Shown piece by piece: positions 49,281-56,745 of a DNA stretch of 64,000 bases. Every line of letters starts with the position of its first letter. Position 1 is the first letter of the stretch. The position numbers were made by a program, and so were the translations under genes. The DNA is from Dehalococcoidia bacterium. Lineage in GTDB: Bacteria; Chloroflexota; Dehalococcoidia; Bin125. Under the pieces are notes generated by a model. It did not search any database and was not told the DNA's origin. It was given only the letters and a program-made list of their open reading frames with translations. The DNA lies in assembly GCA_022825265.1 (NCBI GenBank), contig JAJDXE010000013.1:124001-188000 (forward strand). Reading direction: 5' to 3'.

Positions 49281-50102
49281 CTATGCGTTGGCGGCTTCGG
49301 CGACGGCTGCGGCGATTGTCTTGGCGTTGACGACACCGTGCTCGAGGAAGTCGGTCACGACCCGCGAGTACGCAGACGGCACCTCGCGCGGCACTCCGTG
49401 TCCGACTCGGCTGAAGACGTGGAGTGTTCCGTTGCCGAGGCGGGCGAAGTCCTTCAGGTTTGGGGTGAGGAGGGAGTCGGCGGCTCCGGCGAGGATCAGG
49501 GTCGGCGTCTGGATCTCTCCCAGTCGGTCGCCCTTGTGGTAGTTGACCATCGAGTCCCAGCAGCCGTCGTAGTGACCGACGGAGACTGAGAGCTGGCGAT
49601 CGACCTGGCTGGGTACATCGGCGTGCGCTGACTCTCGGGGGACGCCTGCGAGCGAGGTGCGGATCAACAGATCGCGCTCCTTGTTGGCCCAGCGTCGGCG
49701 CATCTCGGCTCGCGCATCGGGTGGGAATGCGATGCCGTCGGCGGGGGCTGGGGCGGAGAGCGAGAGGCTGAGCAGGCGGTCGGGGTACGACAGTCCCAGT
49801 TCGAAGCCAATCAGCCCGCCCATGCTCTGGCCGGCGTAGTGGAATCGGTCGAAGCCGTGGTAGTCGGCCATGCCGACCACGTCGGCGGCGAGCTGTTCGA
49901 TCGTGTAGCCGTCCTCGGGGTGTGCCGAATCGCCGGCGCCGCGGCAATCCATGGCGACGCAGCGGTAGCTCGCGCTCATCCGCTCGATCACGCCGGACCA
50001 GCCCTCGTGCGAGGCGGTGTAACCGTGCTGGAAGATGATCGGGTCGCCGATGCCGGTGTCCTCGTAGTAGAGGTCGACGCCGTTGATGTTTGCGATTGCC
50101 AT
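49281..50102 (-). CDS. Alpha/beta hydrolase, 273 aa
   Basis: Complete triad: nucleophile Ser in YAGQSMGGLIG (about residue 95), acid in LILAGAADSLLTPN and His in VGHGVPREV. The oxyanion turn is FQHGYTASHEGW and the D-x-R-G turn is MDCRGAGDSAHPEDGYT. No signal peptide. Could be an esterase, lactonase or C-C hydrolase. It lies 8 bases before the halogenase and 9 bases after the SDR on the same strand, so the three likely form one operon and may act on a common molecule. Confidence 0.88.
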   Translation of the reverse strand: MAIANINGVDLYYEDTGIGDPIIFQHGYTASHEGWSGVIERMSASYRCVAMDCRGAGDSAHPEDGYTIEQLAADVVGMADYHGFDRFHYAGQSMGGLIGFELGLSYPDRLLSLSLSAPAPADGIAFPPDARAEMRRRWANKERDLLIRTSLAGVPRESAHADVPSQVDRQLSVSVGHYDGCWDSMVNYHKGDRLGEIQTPTLILAGAADSLLTPNLKDFARLGNGTLHVFSRVGHGVPREVPSAYSRVVTDFLEHGVVNAKTIAAAVAEAANA

Positions 50103-50111
50103 GTTCGTGTC

Positions 50112-50891
50112 CTATCGAGCGGTGTAGCCGCCGTCGACCGGGAGCGCGATGCCGTTGACGAAGCTGGCGTCGTCGGAGGCGAGGAACGCGGCGGCTGCGG
50201 CGATCTCTTCCGGTTGTCCCAGACGGCCCAGCGGGTGGAGCGAGGCGAGGAACTCTTCCGCGCCTTCCATGTCCCTGATCGCGGCCGTCATGGGTGTGTG
50301 GATGTAGCCGGGGCAGACGGCGTTGACGCGCACGCCTCGGGGTCCGTAGGTCACGGCGAACTGTCTCGTGATTCCGACGACGCCGTGCTTCGCGGCGACG
50401 TAGGCTCCGGCGCCTTCCTCGACCTCCAGGTCTACGTTCTGGGTCGATGCACCGCTCAGGAGGCCGTTGAGGCCGGCGATCGAGGCGGTGTTGATGATCG
50501 AGCCACCGCCGCGTTCGGCCAGCATGGCGGCGCCGTGGAAGGTGCCGTAGTAGACGCCGCTGAGATTGACCTGGATTGTCCGGTCCCAGCCGTACTGACT
50601 GCCGCCGATTCCGGCGTTGTTGAAGAGCACGTCGAGGCCGCCGAGCACCTGGACGGTCTGCGCTAGAGCGTCCTTGACCGCGTCCTCGGACGTGACATCC
50701 AGCTCCATCGTCGCCGAGCGACCGCCGTGCTCGGCGATCTGCGCGGCGGTCGTCTGCGCGCCTTCGGCGTTGATGTCGGCGCACATGACTGCGGCGCCCT
50801 CGGAGGCCATCCGCAGCGCCGAGGCCTGGCCGATGCCCGAGCCTGCGCCGGTGATCAGCGCGACTCGTCCTTCAAGTCGATCGATTGCCAT
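50112..50891 (-). CDS. Short-chain dehydrogenase/reductase (SDR), 259 aa
   Basis: Classical SDR: TGAGSGIG (14-21), Asp in VMCADINAEG suggesting NAD, NNAG, IINTASIAG with the catalytic Ser and AYVAAKHG with the Tyr/Lys pair. Between Ser and Tyr there is a longer insertion (LNGLLSGASTQNVDLEVEEGAGA) than in most SDRs, which may form a lid. It heads the SDR-hydrolase-halogenase run and is divergent from the peroxiredoxin gene. Confidence 0.9.
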   Translation of the reverse strand: MAIDRLEGRVALITGAGSGIGQASALRMASEGAAVMCADINAEGAQTTAAQIAEHGGRSATMELDVTSEDAVKDALAQTVQVLGGLDVLFNNAGIGGSQYGWDRTIQVNLSGVYYGTFHGAAMLAERGGGSIINTASIAGLNGLLSGASTQNVDLEVEEGAGAYVAAKHGVVGITRQFAVTYGPRGVRVNAVCPGYIHTPMTAAIRDMEGAEEFLASLHPLGRLGQPEEIAAAAAFLASDDASFVNGIALPVDGGYTAR

Positions 50892-51017
50892 CGTTGTCGC
50901 CCGTCACTGTCTATCTGTTGTGTTCGCGCAGTGTAGGTCTGCGACCAGAATCTTGCCCTGACCTTGGCATTAGGCTGGTTTGTGTGAATCTGACCAATCC
51001 ACTTTGAGGAGTACGAG

Positions 51018-51500
51018 ATGCCGATTGCTGCTGGCGACCGTTTGCCCGATGCTCGTGGGACTGTTTGGGGCGAGAAAGGTCCTGGTCCTGTCGCGTTGAG
51101 CGAGTTGGTGGGCGACAAGAAGACCGTGATCTTTGGCGTGCCGGGCGCGTTTACGCCGACCTGCACTAATGACCATCTGCCGACCTTTGCTGCTTCGGCC
51201 GACCAGCTGTCTGCTGCCGGCATTGAGCAGACGATCTGCATGTCGACGAACGACATCTTCGTGCTGCAGGCCTGGAACGAAGCTCACGGCGCCGGGCACA
51301 TCACGATGCTGGCCGACGGCTCGGGCGACATCACCCGCGCGATGGACATCGGGCTCGATCTCTCGGGCCTCGGCCTGGGCTTCCGCTGCACCCGCTTTGC
51401 GATGCTGGTCGACGGCGGCGTGGTCAAGGCGTTTCAGACCGAGGAGAACCCCGGCGCCTGCGCGATGACCTCGGCGGCGGCGATCCTCGAGCACGCCTAA
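51018..51500 (+). CDS. Peroxiredoxin, Prx5 type, 160 aa
   Basis: Reduces hydrogen peroxide and alkyl peroxides. The peroxidatic cysteine is Cys49 in VPGAFTPTCTNDHLP, and the Prx5-type GLGFRCTRFAMLVDGG segment follows with the active-site arginine. A further cysteine in NPGACAMTSA is a candidate for resolving Cys. GAGGAG precedes the ATG. Divergent from the SDR gene; the downstream membrane-protein gene begins 4 bases after its stop. Confidence 0.9.
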   Translation: MPIAAGDRLPDARGTVWGEKGPGPVALSELVGDKKTVIFGVPGAFTPTCTNDHLPTFAASADQLSAAGIEQTICMSTNDIFVLQAWNEAHGAGHITMLADGSGDITRAMDIGLDLSGLGLGFRCTRFAMLVDGGVVKAFQTEENPGACAMTSAAAILEHA

Positions 51501-51504
51501 GAGA

Positions 51505-52071
51505 GTGCGGGCCGGTGGGAGCCCCCCTCAGTCACTGCGTGACAGCTCCCCCCCAGAGGGGGGGAGCGGAGCATCAGTTTCGGGCGCGGATGATTTGCGT
51601 CGGCAGGATGCGGAGGCGCTGCTGCGCTATCGCGGGGTGCGCAGCGCGCATACGTACCAGGCCTCGTGGTACAACAACGCGACGTTCGTCTTTCCGCTGC
51701 TGGCGGTGATCGTGGCCGGCGTGATCTGGTTGGCGACGAGCAGTAGCGAGGCCGGAGGCGCGGCGATCTTCTTCCTGGTCGTGACCGGCGCGATGCTACC
51801 GGTGGTGTTCGTCACGTGGCAGCGGCAGACGACTGCGGTGATCGTGCATGAGGAGGGCGTCACTGCGCTGCACGCGGGGTTCGAGCAGCAGACGATTGCG
51901 TGGGAGGCTCTGCGCAGCGTGCGGCGGGTGGAAACGATGGGGAACGTTCGCTGGTACCTGGACGGGGCGGGTGAGGATCACATCGTGATCGAGGGTGAGA
52001 TCGCGGAGCGAGATGAACTGCTTGAGGCGGCACGGGCAGAGTTGGAGGGACGGGGACCCTCACCCGATTAG
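51505..52071 (+). CDS. Membrane protein with a repeat-derived N-terminus, 188 aa
   Basis: The body has two hydrophobic helices (FVFPLLAVIVAGVIWLA and AAIFFLVVTGAMLPVVFVTW, about 61-103) followed by a beta-rich PH-like or YcxB-like domain (TTAVIVHEEGVTALHAGFEQQTIAWEALRSVRRVE), so an inner-membrane protein with a cytoplasmic C-terminus is likely. The first 25 residues from the GTG at 51505 (PPQSLRDSSPPEGGS) are translation of a dispersed repeat. The true start may be downstream, for example the TTG at codon 31. No function can be named. Confidence 0.6.
   Translation: MRAGGSPPQSLRDSSPPEGGSGASVSGADDLRRQDAEALLRYRGVRSAHTYQASWYNNATFVFPLLAVIVAGVIWLATSSSEAGGAAIFFLVVTGAMLPVVFVTWQRQTTAVIVHEEGVTALHAGFEQQTIAWEALRSVRRVETMGNVRWYLDGAGEDHIVIEGEIAERDELLEAARAELEGRGPSPD
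51522..51569. repeat. Dispersed two-hairpin repeat, copy 3
   Basis: GTCAC (51532-51536), loop TGC, GTGAC (51540-51544), then GCTCCCCCCC (51546-51555), loop AGA, GGGGGGGAGC (51559-51568). It falls between the peroxiredoxin stop and the membrane-protein body and is in frame with the latter. Confidence 0.85.
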
Positions 52072-52598
52072 CCTCCACCGCCACCTGCTGCGCCTGGCGG
52101 CCTTGCGTCGGGGGTGTTGAGGGTTGGTCGTGAGTCGGCAGGGAGGGCGAGGGCGGCGATGGCGGTCTCTCCGTCTTCGTCGAGGATGATGGTGACGGCT
52201 GCGCCTGCGCCGATTGCTCGGGGGCCGACCCGCTCCATGCGCAGGAGGAAGGTGGTCTCGTCGGTGAGCTGGATGGCGGCCTGGCCGGTGGGCGTCTCGA
52301 TGATCAGGTAACCGTCCGCGGCTGAGACGACTCGACCGGTCAGCACCTGGCGGCCTTGCAGTCCTTCGGCGTTACCGAACGGGCTGAGCCCGCTTGCTCC
52401 GAGGATCAGGGCGGTGTTTGGGTAGGCGGCCTGGTCGATCTCGATCTGGAGTCGGCCGGCGACGACGCTCTCGGCGACGACCAGGTCTTCGTCGGTCGGC
52501 TGGGTCGCGACGATGTCCGAGCCGACGTACCAGCCTGCGAGTCCGGCGCCGCCGAGGGCGGCCAAGACGATGAGCCATCCGAGGAGCCGGCGCCTCAT
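52068..52598 (-). CDS. Membrane-anchored protein of unknown function, 176 aa
   Basis: One N-terminal membrane helix (LLGWLIVLAALGGAGLAGWYVGS, about 5-27) and a soluble part that would be outside the membrane. Residues 80-145 (LTGRVVSAADGYLIIETPTGQAAIQLTDETTFLLRME) look like a small beta barrel, similar in style to DUF5666/OB-fold domains. The tail is glycine-rich. It overlaps its upstream partner (52595-53050) by ATGA, and its 3-prime end overlaps the convergent membrane-protein gene by 4 bases. Function unknown. Confidence 0.7.
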   Translation of the reverse strand: MRRRLLGWLIVLAALGGAGLAGWYVGSDIVATQPTDEDLVVAESVVAGRLQIEIDQAAYPNTALILGASGLSPFGNAEGLQGRQVLTGRVVSAADGYLIIETPTGQAAIQLTDETTFLLRMERVGPRAIGAGAAVTIILDEDGETAIAALALPADSRPTLNTPDARPPGAAGGGGG

Positions 52599-53050
52599 TG
52601 GGCCGCTCCTGCGACGATGGCGTCTTCGACGGCGTCGCCGACGAGGGCCTGGGCGGCGGGAATGATCACGATGCCGGTGGTGATGAAGCTGTTGACGTTG
52701 TCGTCGGTGCCGCCGACGACGATGTAGTCGCCGGGTTGGACGGCGTCAGTCCAGACCGGGAGCATTGCCTCGATCACGGAGTCGTTGGCGAAGCGGATGG
52801 TGCGCAGCTCGTCGCCGACGCGGACGATCCAGGCGTCGCCGGAGCGCTCGGTGACGAAGCCGCTGAGGTCACCGGTTGGGGCTCCGTCGCTACCGACTCG
52901 GTCCTGGAGCGTGGAGTCGAAGACGCGGACGACTTCCTGCTGCTCGGGCGCGCCCCACTGGAAGCCGGCTCCGAGGGCAGCGCCGAAGACGATCCCGGCG
53001 AGGGGGATCAGGAGGAGTCGGGAGGCGAAGCCGCTGAGTCGGTTGCGCAC
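52595..53050 (-). CDS. Membrane-anchored protein of unknown function, 151 aa
   Basis: Signal/anchor helix at about 10-30 (LLLIPLAGIVFGAALGAGF), then a beta-rich domain (LSGFVTERSGDAWIVRVGDELRTIRFANDSVIEAM) of the same style as the next gene, so the two look like distant relatives acting together at the cell envelope. GTG start at 53050. The ATGA overlap with 52068-52598 indicates coupled translation. A tandem hairpin repeat lies upstream. Confidence 0.7.
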   Translation of the reverse strand: MRNRLSGFASRLLLIPLAGIVFGAALGAGFQWGAPEQQEVVRVFDSTLQDRVGSDGAPTGDLSGFVTERSGDAWIVRVGDELRTIRFANDSVIEAMLPVWTDAVQPGDYIVVGGTDDNVNSFITTGIVIIPAAQALVGDAVEDAIVAGAAQ

Positions 53051-53105
53051 GGTGTCTGGTGATCCTAGCCGGTGGTTTGGGACGGTTGGCTGCTTTCGGG
53101 GTTCT

Positions 53106-53236
53106 CACCCCCCTCTGCCTTCGGCATCTCCCCCCTCAAGGGGGGAGAAGGGAAAGTGGGAGGCATCTCTCCCTAAGGGAGGAGAAGGGAGTAGTTGGTA
53201 GGTATCTCCTCCTGAGGGGAGAGGGGAAAAGCGGGA
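53106..53236. repeat. Two-hairpin repeat (variant core) followed by 39-bp tandem repeats
   Basis: CCCCCCTCTGCC-TTC-GGCA (53116-53126) replaces the GTCAC core, then TCTCCCCCC/GGGGGGAGA (53127-53135 and 53140-53148). From 53123 the sequence repeats with a 39-base period: 53123-53161, 53162-53200 and a shorter third unit 53201-53236, each starting GGYATCTC and each able to fold. Confidence 0.85.
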
Positions 53237-53248
53237 GGTCTGGGACGC

Positions 53249-53278
53249 AGAGAGGGCGGACCGGAGTCCGCCCTCTCT
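53249..53278. terminator. Perfect 13-bp hairpin after the aldehyde oxidoreductase gene
   Basis: AGAGAGGGCGGAC (53249-53261) pairs with GTCCGCCCTCTCT (53266-53278) around CGGA. It lies 49 bases beyond the stop of the oxidoreductase gene on its transcript. No U-run follows. Confidence 0.7.
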
Positions 53279-53299
53279 GGTTGGTTGCTCGCTTCGCGG

Positions 53300-53349
53300 T
53301 TAGACGGCGAAGCCAGCGGCTGCACGATTAGACGGCGAAGCCAGCGGCT
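53300..53349. repeat. 22-bp direct repeat over the oxidoreductase stop codon
   Basis: The 22 bases at 53300-53321 are repeated exactly at 53328-53349, the latter being the last codons and stop of the oxidoreductase gene. It looks like a recent slippage or short duplication; the gene itself is unaffected. Confidence 0.85.
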
Positions 53350-55457
53350 TCGAGGGCGTCGGCCACGTCTCCGAGCTCGATTTCTTCGAGCTTGGCTCGA
53401 CTGGGGACGCAGGTGTCGGCGTCCCAGCCGGAGGCGTTGAGGAAGTCGGTCTCGAGGGTTTCGATGTCGAGGATGACATCGGCCAGGGGACCGGTCTTCT
53501 GGACGGTGCCTTCGCCGCCCCAGAGGCGCGGCGGGGCGAAGCGCTGGCGCGGGTTGTCGCCCTCGCGGACGGTGAAGGCCATGCGCAGGTTGGCGATCCG
53601 CTCGCCGGAGCGCTGGAGTTCCTCACCGGTCAGGTCCCAGCCAGTGACCGCGTTGATCCACTGGGGGAAGCGGTCGGTGGGGGCGGCCATCATGATGAAC
53701 TGGCACATGCCGGTCGAGTTGGAGATGTGCATGTACTCCGAGGCGCCCTTGTGGTGCTCGCCGCGGTTGGCGTAGTCCTTGAAGTCGCGCGGCGCGGCCG
53801 GGTACTCGGGGCCGCCGAAGCGGGAGTTGCCCTCGTACTGGGTGTGACGCGCGGGGGTCGGGTCGAGCTTGTAGGTCGTCCAGTACTCGGGCTGGAGCTT
53901 GGCGTCGTGCATCGGCAGCTCCTGGCCGCCGACGTCGGTGCGGAACTCCTGGGCCCGCTCGTCGCCGTTCTTCTCGTCGATCTTGGCGGCGGCGACAGCC
54001 ATGCCGTCGGCGAGCAGGTCACCGAAGCCCTCGCGCTTGCCGATCAGGTGGAGCATCTCCATGATGCCGTCGTCGTTGGACCAGGTGAGCTCGACGCCGC
54101 CGGTGTCCTCGAGGTCGATCAGACCGTTCTCGAAGCACTCGATGGCGAAGGAGATCGTGGTGCCAGCGCCGATGGTGTCGAGGCCGTACTCATTACACCA
54201 GTGGTTGGCGGCCTGCATCATGTCGATGTTGGCGGAGAGGTTCATGGTGCCGAAGGAGGCGACGGTCTCGTACTCGGCGCGGTGGGTGTCGACCGGGTAC
54301 TTGAAGACGCCCTTCTCGTGCTCGGCCTCGGCGAGGCCGGCGGCGACGGTGCCGTGCGGCGATTCGATGGACTCGGCGCCACAGGCCATGGGGCAGCGCC
54401 AGCAGCCGTAGCTCTTGTGACGGACGGCCTTGCCGTTGACGTCGACGGCGCGCGGGGCGGGCGAATGGTCGGGGTCGATGGGCGGCATGCCGGTCGCCGG
54501 GTCGATTTCGAGTTCGGCGTGCGTCATGCGGGTGGCGTTGAACATCATGCCCGACATCGAGTCGACCTCGGGGAAAACATCGACGCCGACGCCGCCCCAG
54601 TTGCGCACGGGCGAGTCGCCGTTGTGGGCGGAGCCGGTGCTGATGCCGGTGGTGCCGAAGCCGGCGAAAAAGTCGCGGAGGGGGGCGATGAACTCGTTGC
54701 GGGACTGGCGGGCGAGCTCGCGCACGCCGGTGTCGCGTCCGAGCATGTTCTCGCGCGGGGTGCCGCCGGCGCGGACGACGACGGCCTTGACCTTCTTGGA
54801 GCCCATGACGGCGCCGACGCCGGAGCGGGCGGCGAGGCGGCCGTGCTCGTTGCAGATGCCGGCGAGGTAGGAGAGCTGCTCGCCGGAGGGGCCGATGCAG
54901 GCGACCGAGGTTTTCTTGCCGTACTTCTCCTTGAAGGCGTTCTCGACTTCGATCGCGCCCATGCCCCAGTACTCGGAGGCGTCCTCGATCGAGACGTCGT
55001 CGCCGTCGACGAGGATGTAGACGGGGTTGTCGGCCTGGCCGTAGAAGAGGATGCCGTCCCAGCCGGCGAACTTGAGGTAGGGACCGAAGTCGCCGCCGCA
55101 GTTTGCGTCGCCCCAGCCGCCGGTGGAGGGCGACTTGCAGACGGCCTGGAAGCGGTTGCCGAAGATCGGCGTGCCGGTCAGCAGACCGGGCATCAGGCCG
55201 AGGACGTTGTCGGGGCCGAGCGGGTCGGCGCCGGCGGGGATGCGGTCGAAGAGCAGTCGCGCGCCGATGCCGTAGCCACCGAGGTAGTCCTTGTACATCT
55301 GCTCGGGAATGTCTTCGCGCTCGACGGCGCCGTCGCCGAGGCGGACGTTGATGATCTTGCCGTTGTAGGCGACCTCGTCGGGGCTCCACTCGCGATCGGC
55401 GAACGGATCGGCCGCTTCTGGCGCTTCCCCATTTTCTGCGCCCGGAACATTAGCCAT
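53328..55457 (-). CDS. Tungsten/molybdenum aldehyde:ferredoxin oxidoreductase (AOR family), 709 aa
   Basis: Oxidises aldehydes to acids with a tungstopterin (or Mo) cofactor and a 4Fe-4S cluster. Cluster ligands are Cys352, Cys355 and Cys359 in YGCWRCPMACG and probably Cys585 in STGMCQFIMM, the same C-x2-C-x3-C plus late Cys layout as AOR. N-terminal YNGKIINVRLGDGAVEREDIPEQMYKDYLGGYGIGARLLFD and LSYLAGICNEHGRLAARSGVGAVMGSKKVKAVVVR are family hallmarks. It has a 28-residue acidic N-terminal extension and is longer than the archaeal type. The ATG at 55457 follows AAGGAAG. No ferredoxin or pterin-synthesis gene lies next to it. Confidence 0.93.
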   Translation of the reverse strand: MANVPGAENGEAPEAADPFADREWSPDEVAYNGKIINVRLGDGAVEREDIPEQMYKDYLGGYGIGARLLFDRIPAGADPLGPDNVLGLMPGLLTGTPIFGNRFQAVCKSPSTGGWGDANCGGDFGPYLKFAGWDGILFYGQADNPVYILVDGDDVSIEDASEYWGMGAIEVENAFKEKYGKKTSVACIGPSGEQLSYLAGICNEHGRLAARSGVGAVMGSKKVKAVVVRAGGTPRENMLGRDTGVRELARQSRNEFIAPLRDFFAGFGTTGISTGSAHNGDSPVRNWGGVGVDVFPEVDSMSGMMFNATRMTHAELEIDPATGMPPIDPDHSPAPRAVDVNGKAVRHKSYGCWRCPMACGAESIESPHGTVAAGLAEAEHEKGVFKYPVDTHRAEYETVASFGTMNLSANIDMMQAANHWCNEYGLDTIGAGTTISFAIECFENGLIDLEDTGGVELTWSNDDGIMEMLHLIGKREGFGDLLADGMAVAAAKIDEKNGDERAQEFRTDVGGQELPMHDAKLQPEYWTTYKLDPTPARHTQYEGNSRFGGPEYPAAPRDFKDYANRGEHHKGASEYMHISNSTGMCQFIMMAAPTDRFPQWINAVTGWDLTGEELQRSGERIANLRMAFTVREGDNPRQRFAPPRLWGGEGTVQKTGPLADVILDIETLETDFLNASGWDADTCVPSRAKLEEIELGDVADALEAAGFAV

Positions 55458-55606
55458 GGGTTCACTTCCTTCATCTGTGTTGCTCTGCACGTACGCGAAC
55501 AGCATTGGTTCGCGGGAAACCGCAGTCAGGGTAGCGAATCCACCCTATTGGCGCTACGGACGGTCAGAGCTCGACGGAGGGGAGCCGAGCGACGGTCAGG
55601 CGATGG

Positions 55607-56503
55607 TCAGGCGACGTTTTGCTGGTCGTCCTGCCCGTATTGGGCGAGCAGGACCTCCTTTCGTTCGATCGGGCTGAGCGAATTGCGGGCGGGATCGGGG
55701 GATTTGCCGTTGTGGGCTGGAGGTTGGACGGAATCTTGATCGGGTTTGATCGGATTTGTTTGATCGGGATCGGCTGGCTGAGGGTCGTTGGATTCGGCTT
55801 TAGTTGGCTTCGGGCGGCCCCCTCCGTCGCTGCGCGACACCTCCCCCGAGGGGGGAGGTCTTCGGTCCTGTTCAGCGTTGATCGGGTTTGTTTGATCGAG
55901 ATCGGCTGGTTGAGGGTCGTTGGATTCGGCTTCAGTTGGTGTCGGGCGGCCCCCTCCGTCGCTGCGCGACACCTCCCCCGAGGGGGGTGGTCTTCGATCC
56001 TGTTCGGGGATGTAGGCGAGGGGGACGTCGGGGTTGGGTCGGCCGGCGATGGTCTTTCCGTTGGCGGGTGGTTGCTCGATGGCGTTCTGTTCTTCGTCGG
56101 TGGGCGGGTGCCAGCGATTGGGGACGGGGTAGCGGTTGCCGTAGTGATCGAGCTTGACTCCGCCGCGGACGAGTTCCCTGATGCGCTCGTTCTGATCGTC
56201 GCGGAAGCCGGGCAGGGCGGCGAGCAGGAGTCGGTACTCGCGGACGGCGGCGAGGCGGCGCTCGTAATGTTCGTCGTTGACGTCGCCGAGCTGGATCAGG
56301 TTGGAGACGATCTGGTCGGCGGCGAGTTCCTGGATCAGGTCGTTGCGGAAGAGTTCGTAGTCGCGCAGGTATCCGGCGACGGTTGAAGGCGAGCAGTCCA
56401 TGATCCTGGCGATCTGGCGGAGGGTGAGTCCCTGTTGCCTGAGTTCCTGGGCCTGGAGGATGCGCGCTCGTCGGGCTGGGTTTGGATAGTTTGGAAAGGC
56501 CAT
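55607..56503 (-). CDS. HTH DNA-binding protein with repeat-built tail, 298 aa (paralogue of 20026-20928)
   Basis: Residues 26-50 form a helix-turn-helix (GLTLRQIARIMDCSPSTVAGYLRDY), then a helical part with LAADQIVSNLIQLGDVNDEHYERRLAAVREYRLLLAALPGF (to about 110). The tail (about 165-270) is disordered and holds two 44-residue repeats, each with PPPSGEVSRSDGGGRP, which is the translated dispersed hairpin element, followed by ESNDPQPADxDQTNPI. The TNPI-x-x-x-QD motif also occurs in the paralogue tail. The ATG at 56503 follows AGGAGA. Function unknown. Divergent from the MFS array, so it could regulate it, but that is conjecture. Confidence 0.75.
   Translation of the reverse strand: MAFPNYPNPARRARILQAQELRQQGLTLRQIARIMDCSPSTVAGYLRDYELFRNDLIQELAADQIVSNLIQLGDVNDEHYERRLAAVREYRLLLAALPGFRDDQNERIRELVRGGVKLDHYGNRYPVPNRWHPPTDEEQNAIEQPPANGKTIAGRPNPDVPLAYIPEQDRRPPPSGEVSRSDGGGRPTPTEAESNDPQPADLDQTNPINAEQDRRPPPSGEVSRSDGGGRPKPTKAESNDPQPADPDQTNPIKPDQDSVQPPAHNGKSPDPARNSLSPIERKEVLLAQYGQDDQQNVA
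55752..56005. repeat. 132-bp in-frame tandem repeat carrying two copies of the dispersed hairpin element
   Basis: Units 55752-55873 and 55884-56005 are nearly identical with a period of 132 bases (44 codons). Each holds GTCGC-TGC-GCGAC (for example 55826-55838) and, adjacent, ACCTCCCCC-GAG-GGGGGAGGT (55839-55859). The core differs from the intergenic copies by a compensating pair (A to G and T to C). Confidence 0.9.
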
Positions 56504-56685
56504 GATTGCGTTCTCCTGTGTTGAGGCCGGATGATTCTCTATACCGTATATATGTTTGGTACAGGTGGTCTTAAGGTATGTGGATGGAAAGTGCATTCTG
56601 GGTGGCATTCCGGGTGAGGGGGGTGGTCGGAAGAGATATTTCGCGTAGCGCGAAGTGTTGTCGGCGCATAGTCTGTTGCCTTGCG
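56504..56685. other. Divergent intergenic region, AT-rich patch
   Basis: Part of the 242-base gap between the HTH gene and the MFS array. A patch at 56537-56561 (TATACCGTATATATG and neighbours) is far more AT-rich than its surroundings and contains a near-palindrome; it is the likely control region for the HTH gene. I could not identify firm -35/-10 pairs. Confidence 0.4.
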
Positions 56686-56735
56686 CCCCCCTCTGTCACT
56701 CCGTGACATCTCCCCCCGCCCGGCGGGGGGAGAGT
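56686..56735. repeat. Dispersed two-hairpin repeat, copy 4, upstream of the MFS array
   Basis: CCCCCCTC, TGTCAC (56694-56699), loop TCC, GTGACA (56703-56708), then TCTCCCCCCGC (56709-56719), loop CCG, GCGGGGGGAGA (56723-56733). It ends 12 bases before the ATG of the first transporter, so the second hairpin is in its leader. Confidence 0.9.
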
Positions 56736-56745
56736 GGAAGCAGCG

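Noticed and set aside
49273..50784. Upstream extension joining the halogenase to a very long open frame
   Set aside because: The extra part is Arg-rich and antisense-like in composition, and overlaps well-supported hydrolase and SDR genes in another frame. The ATG at 49272 is the real start.
53123..53236. Possible CRISPR array at the 39-bp repeats
   Set aside because: Units are contiguous, without unique spacers, and are built of palindromic C-run/G-run modules. No cas genes nearby.
53727..55739. 670-codon open frame opposite the aldehyde oxidoreductase
   Set aside because: The product is an Ala/Gly/Val/Asp-rich string with no motif, while the minus strand encodes a complete AOR with cluster cysteines. 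High GC opens such antisense frames.
55607..56503. HTH protein as phage small terminase
   Set aside because: The HTH resembles that of small terminases, but there is no large terminase, portal or other phage gene near either paralogue, so a prophage reading has no support.
56537..56561. AT-rich patch as an origin or attachment site
   Set aside because: No DnaA-box cluster, flanking direct repeats or integrase gene; better explained as a promoter region between divergent genes.
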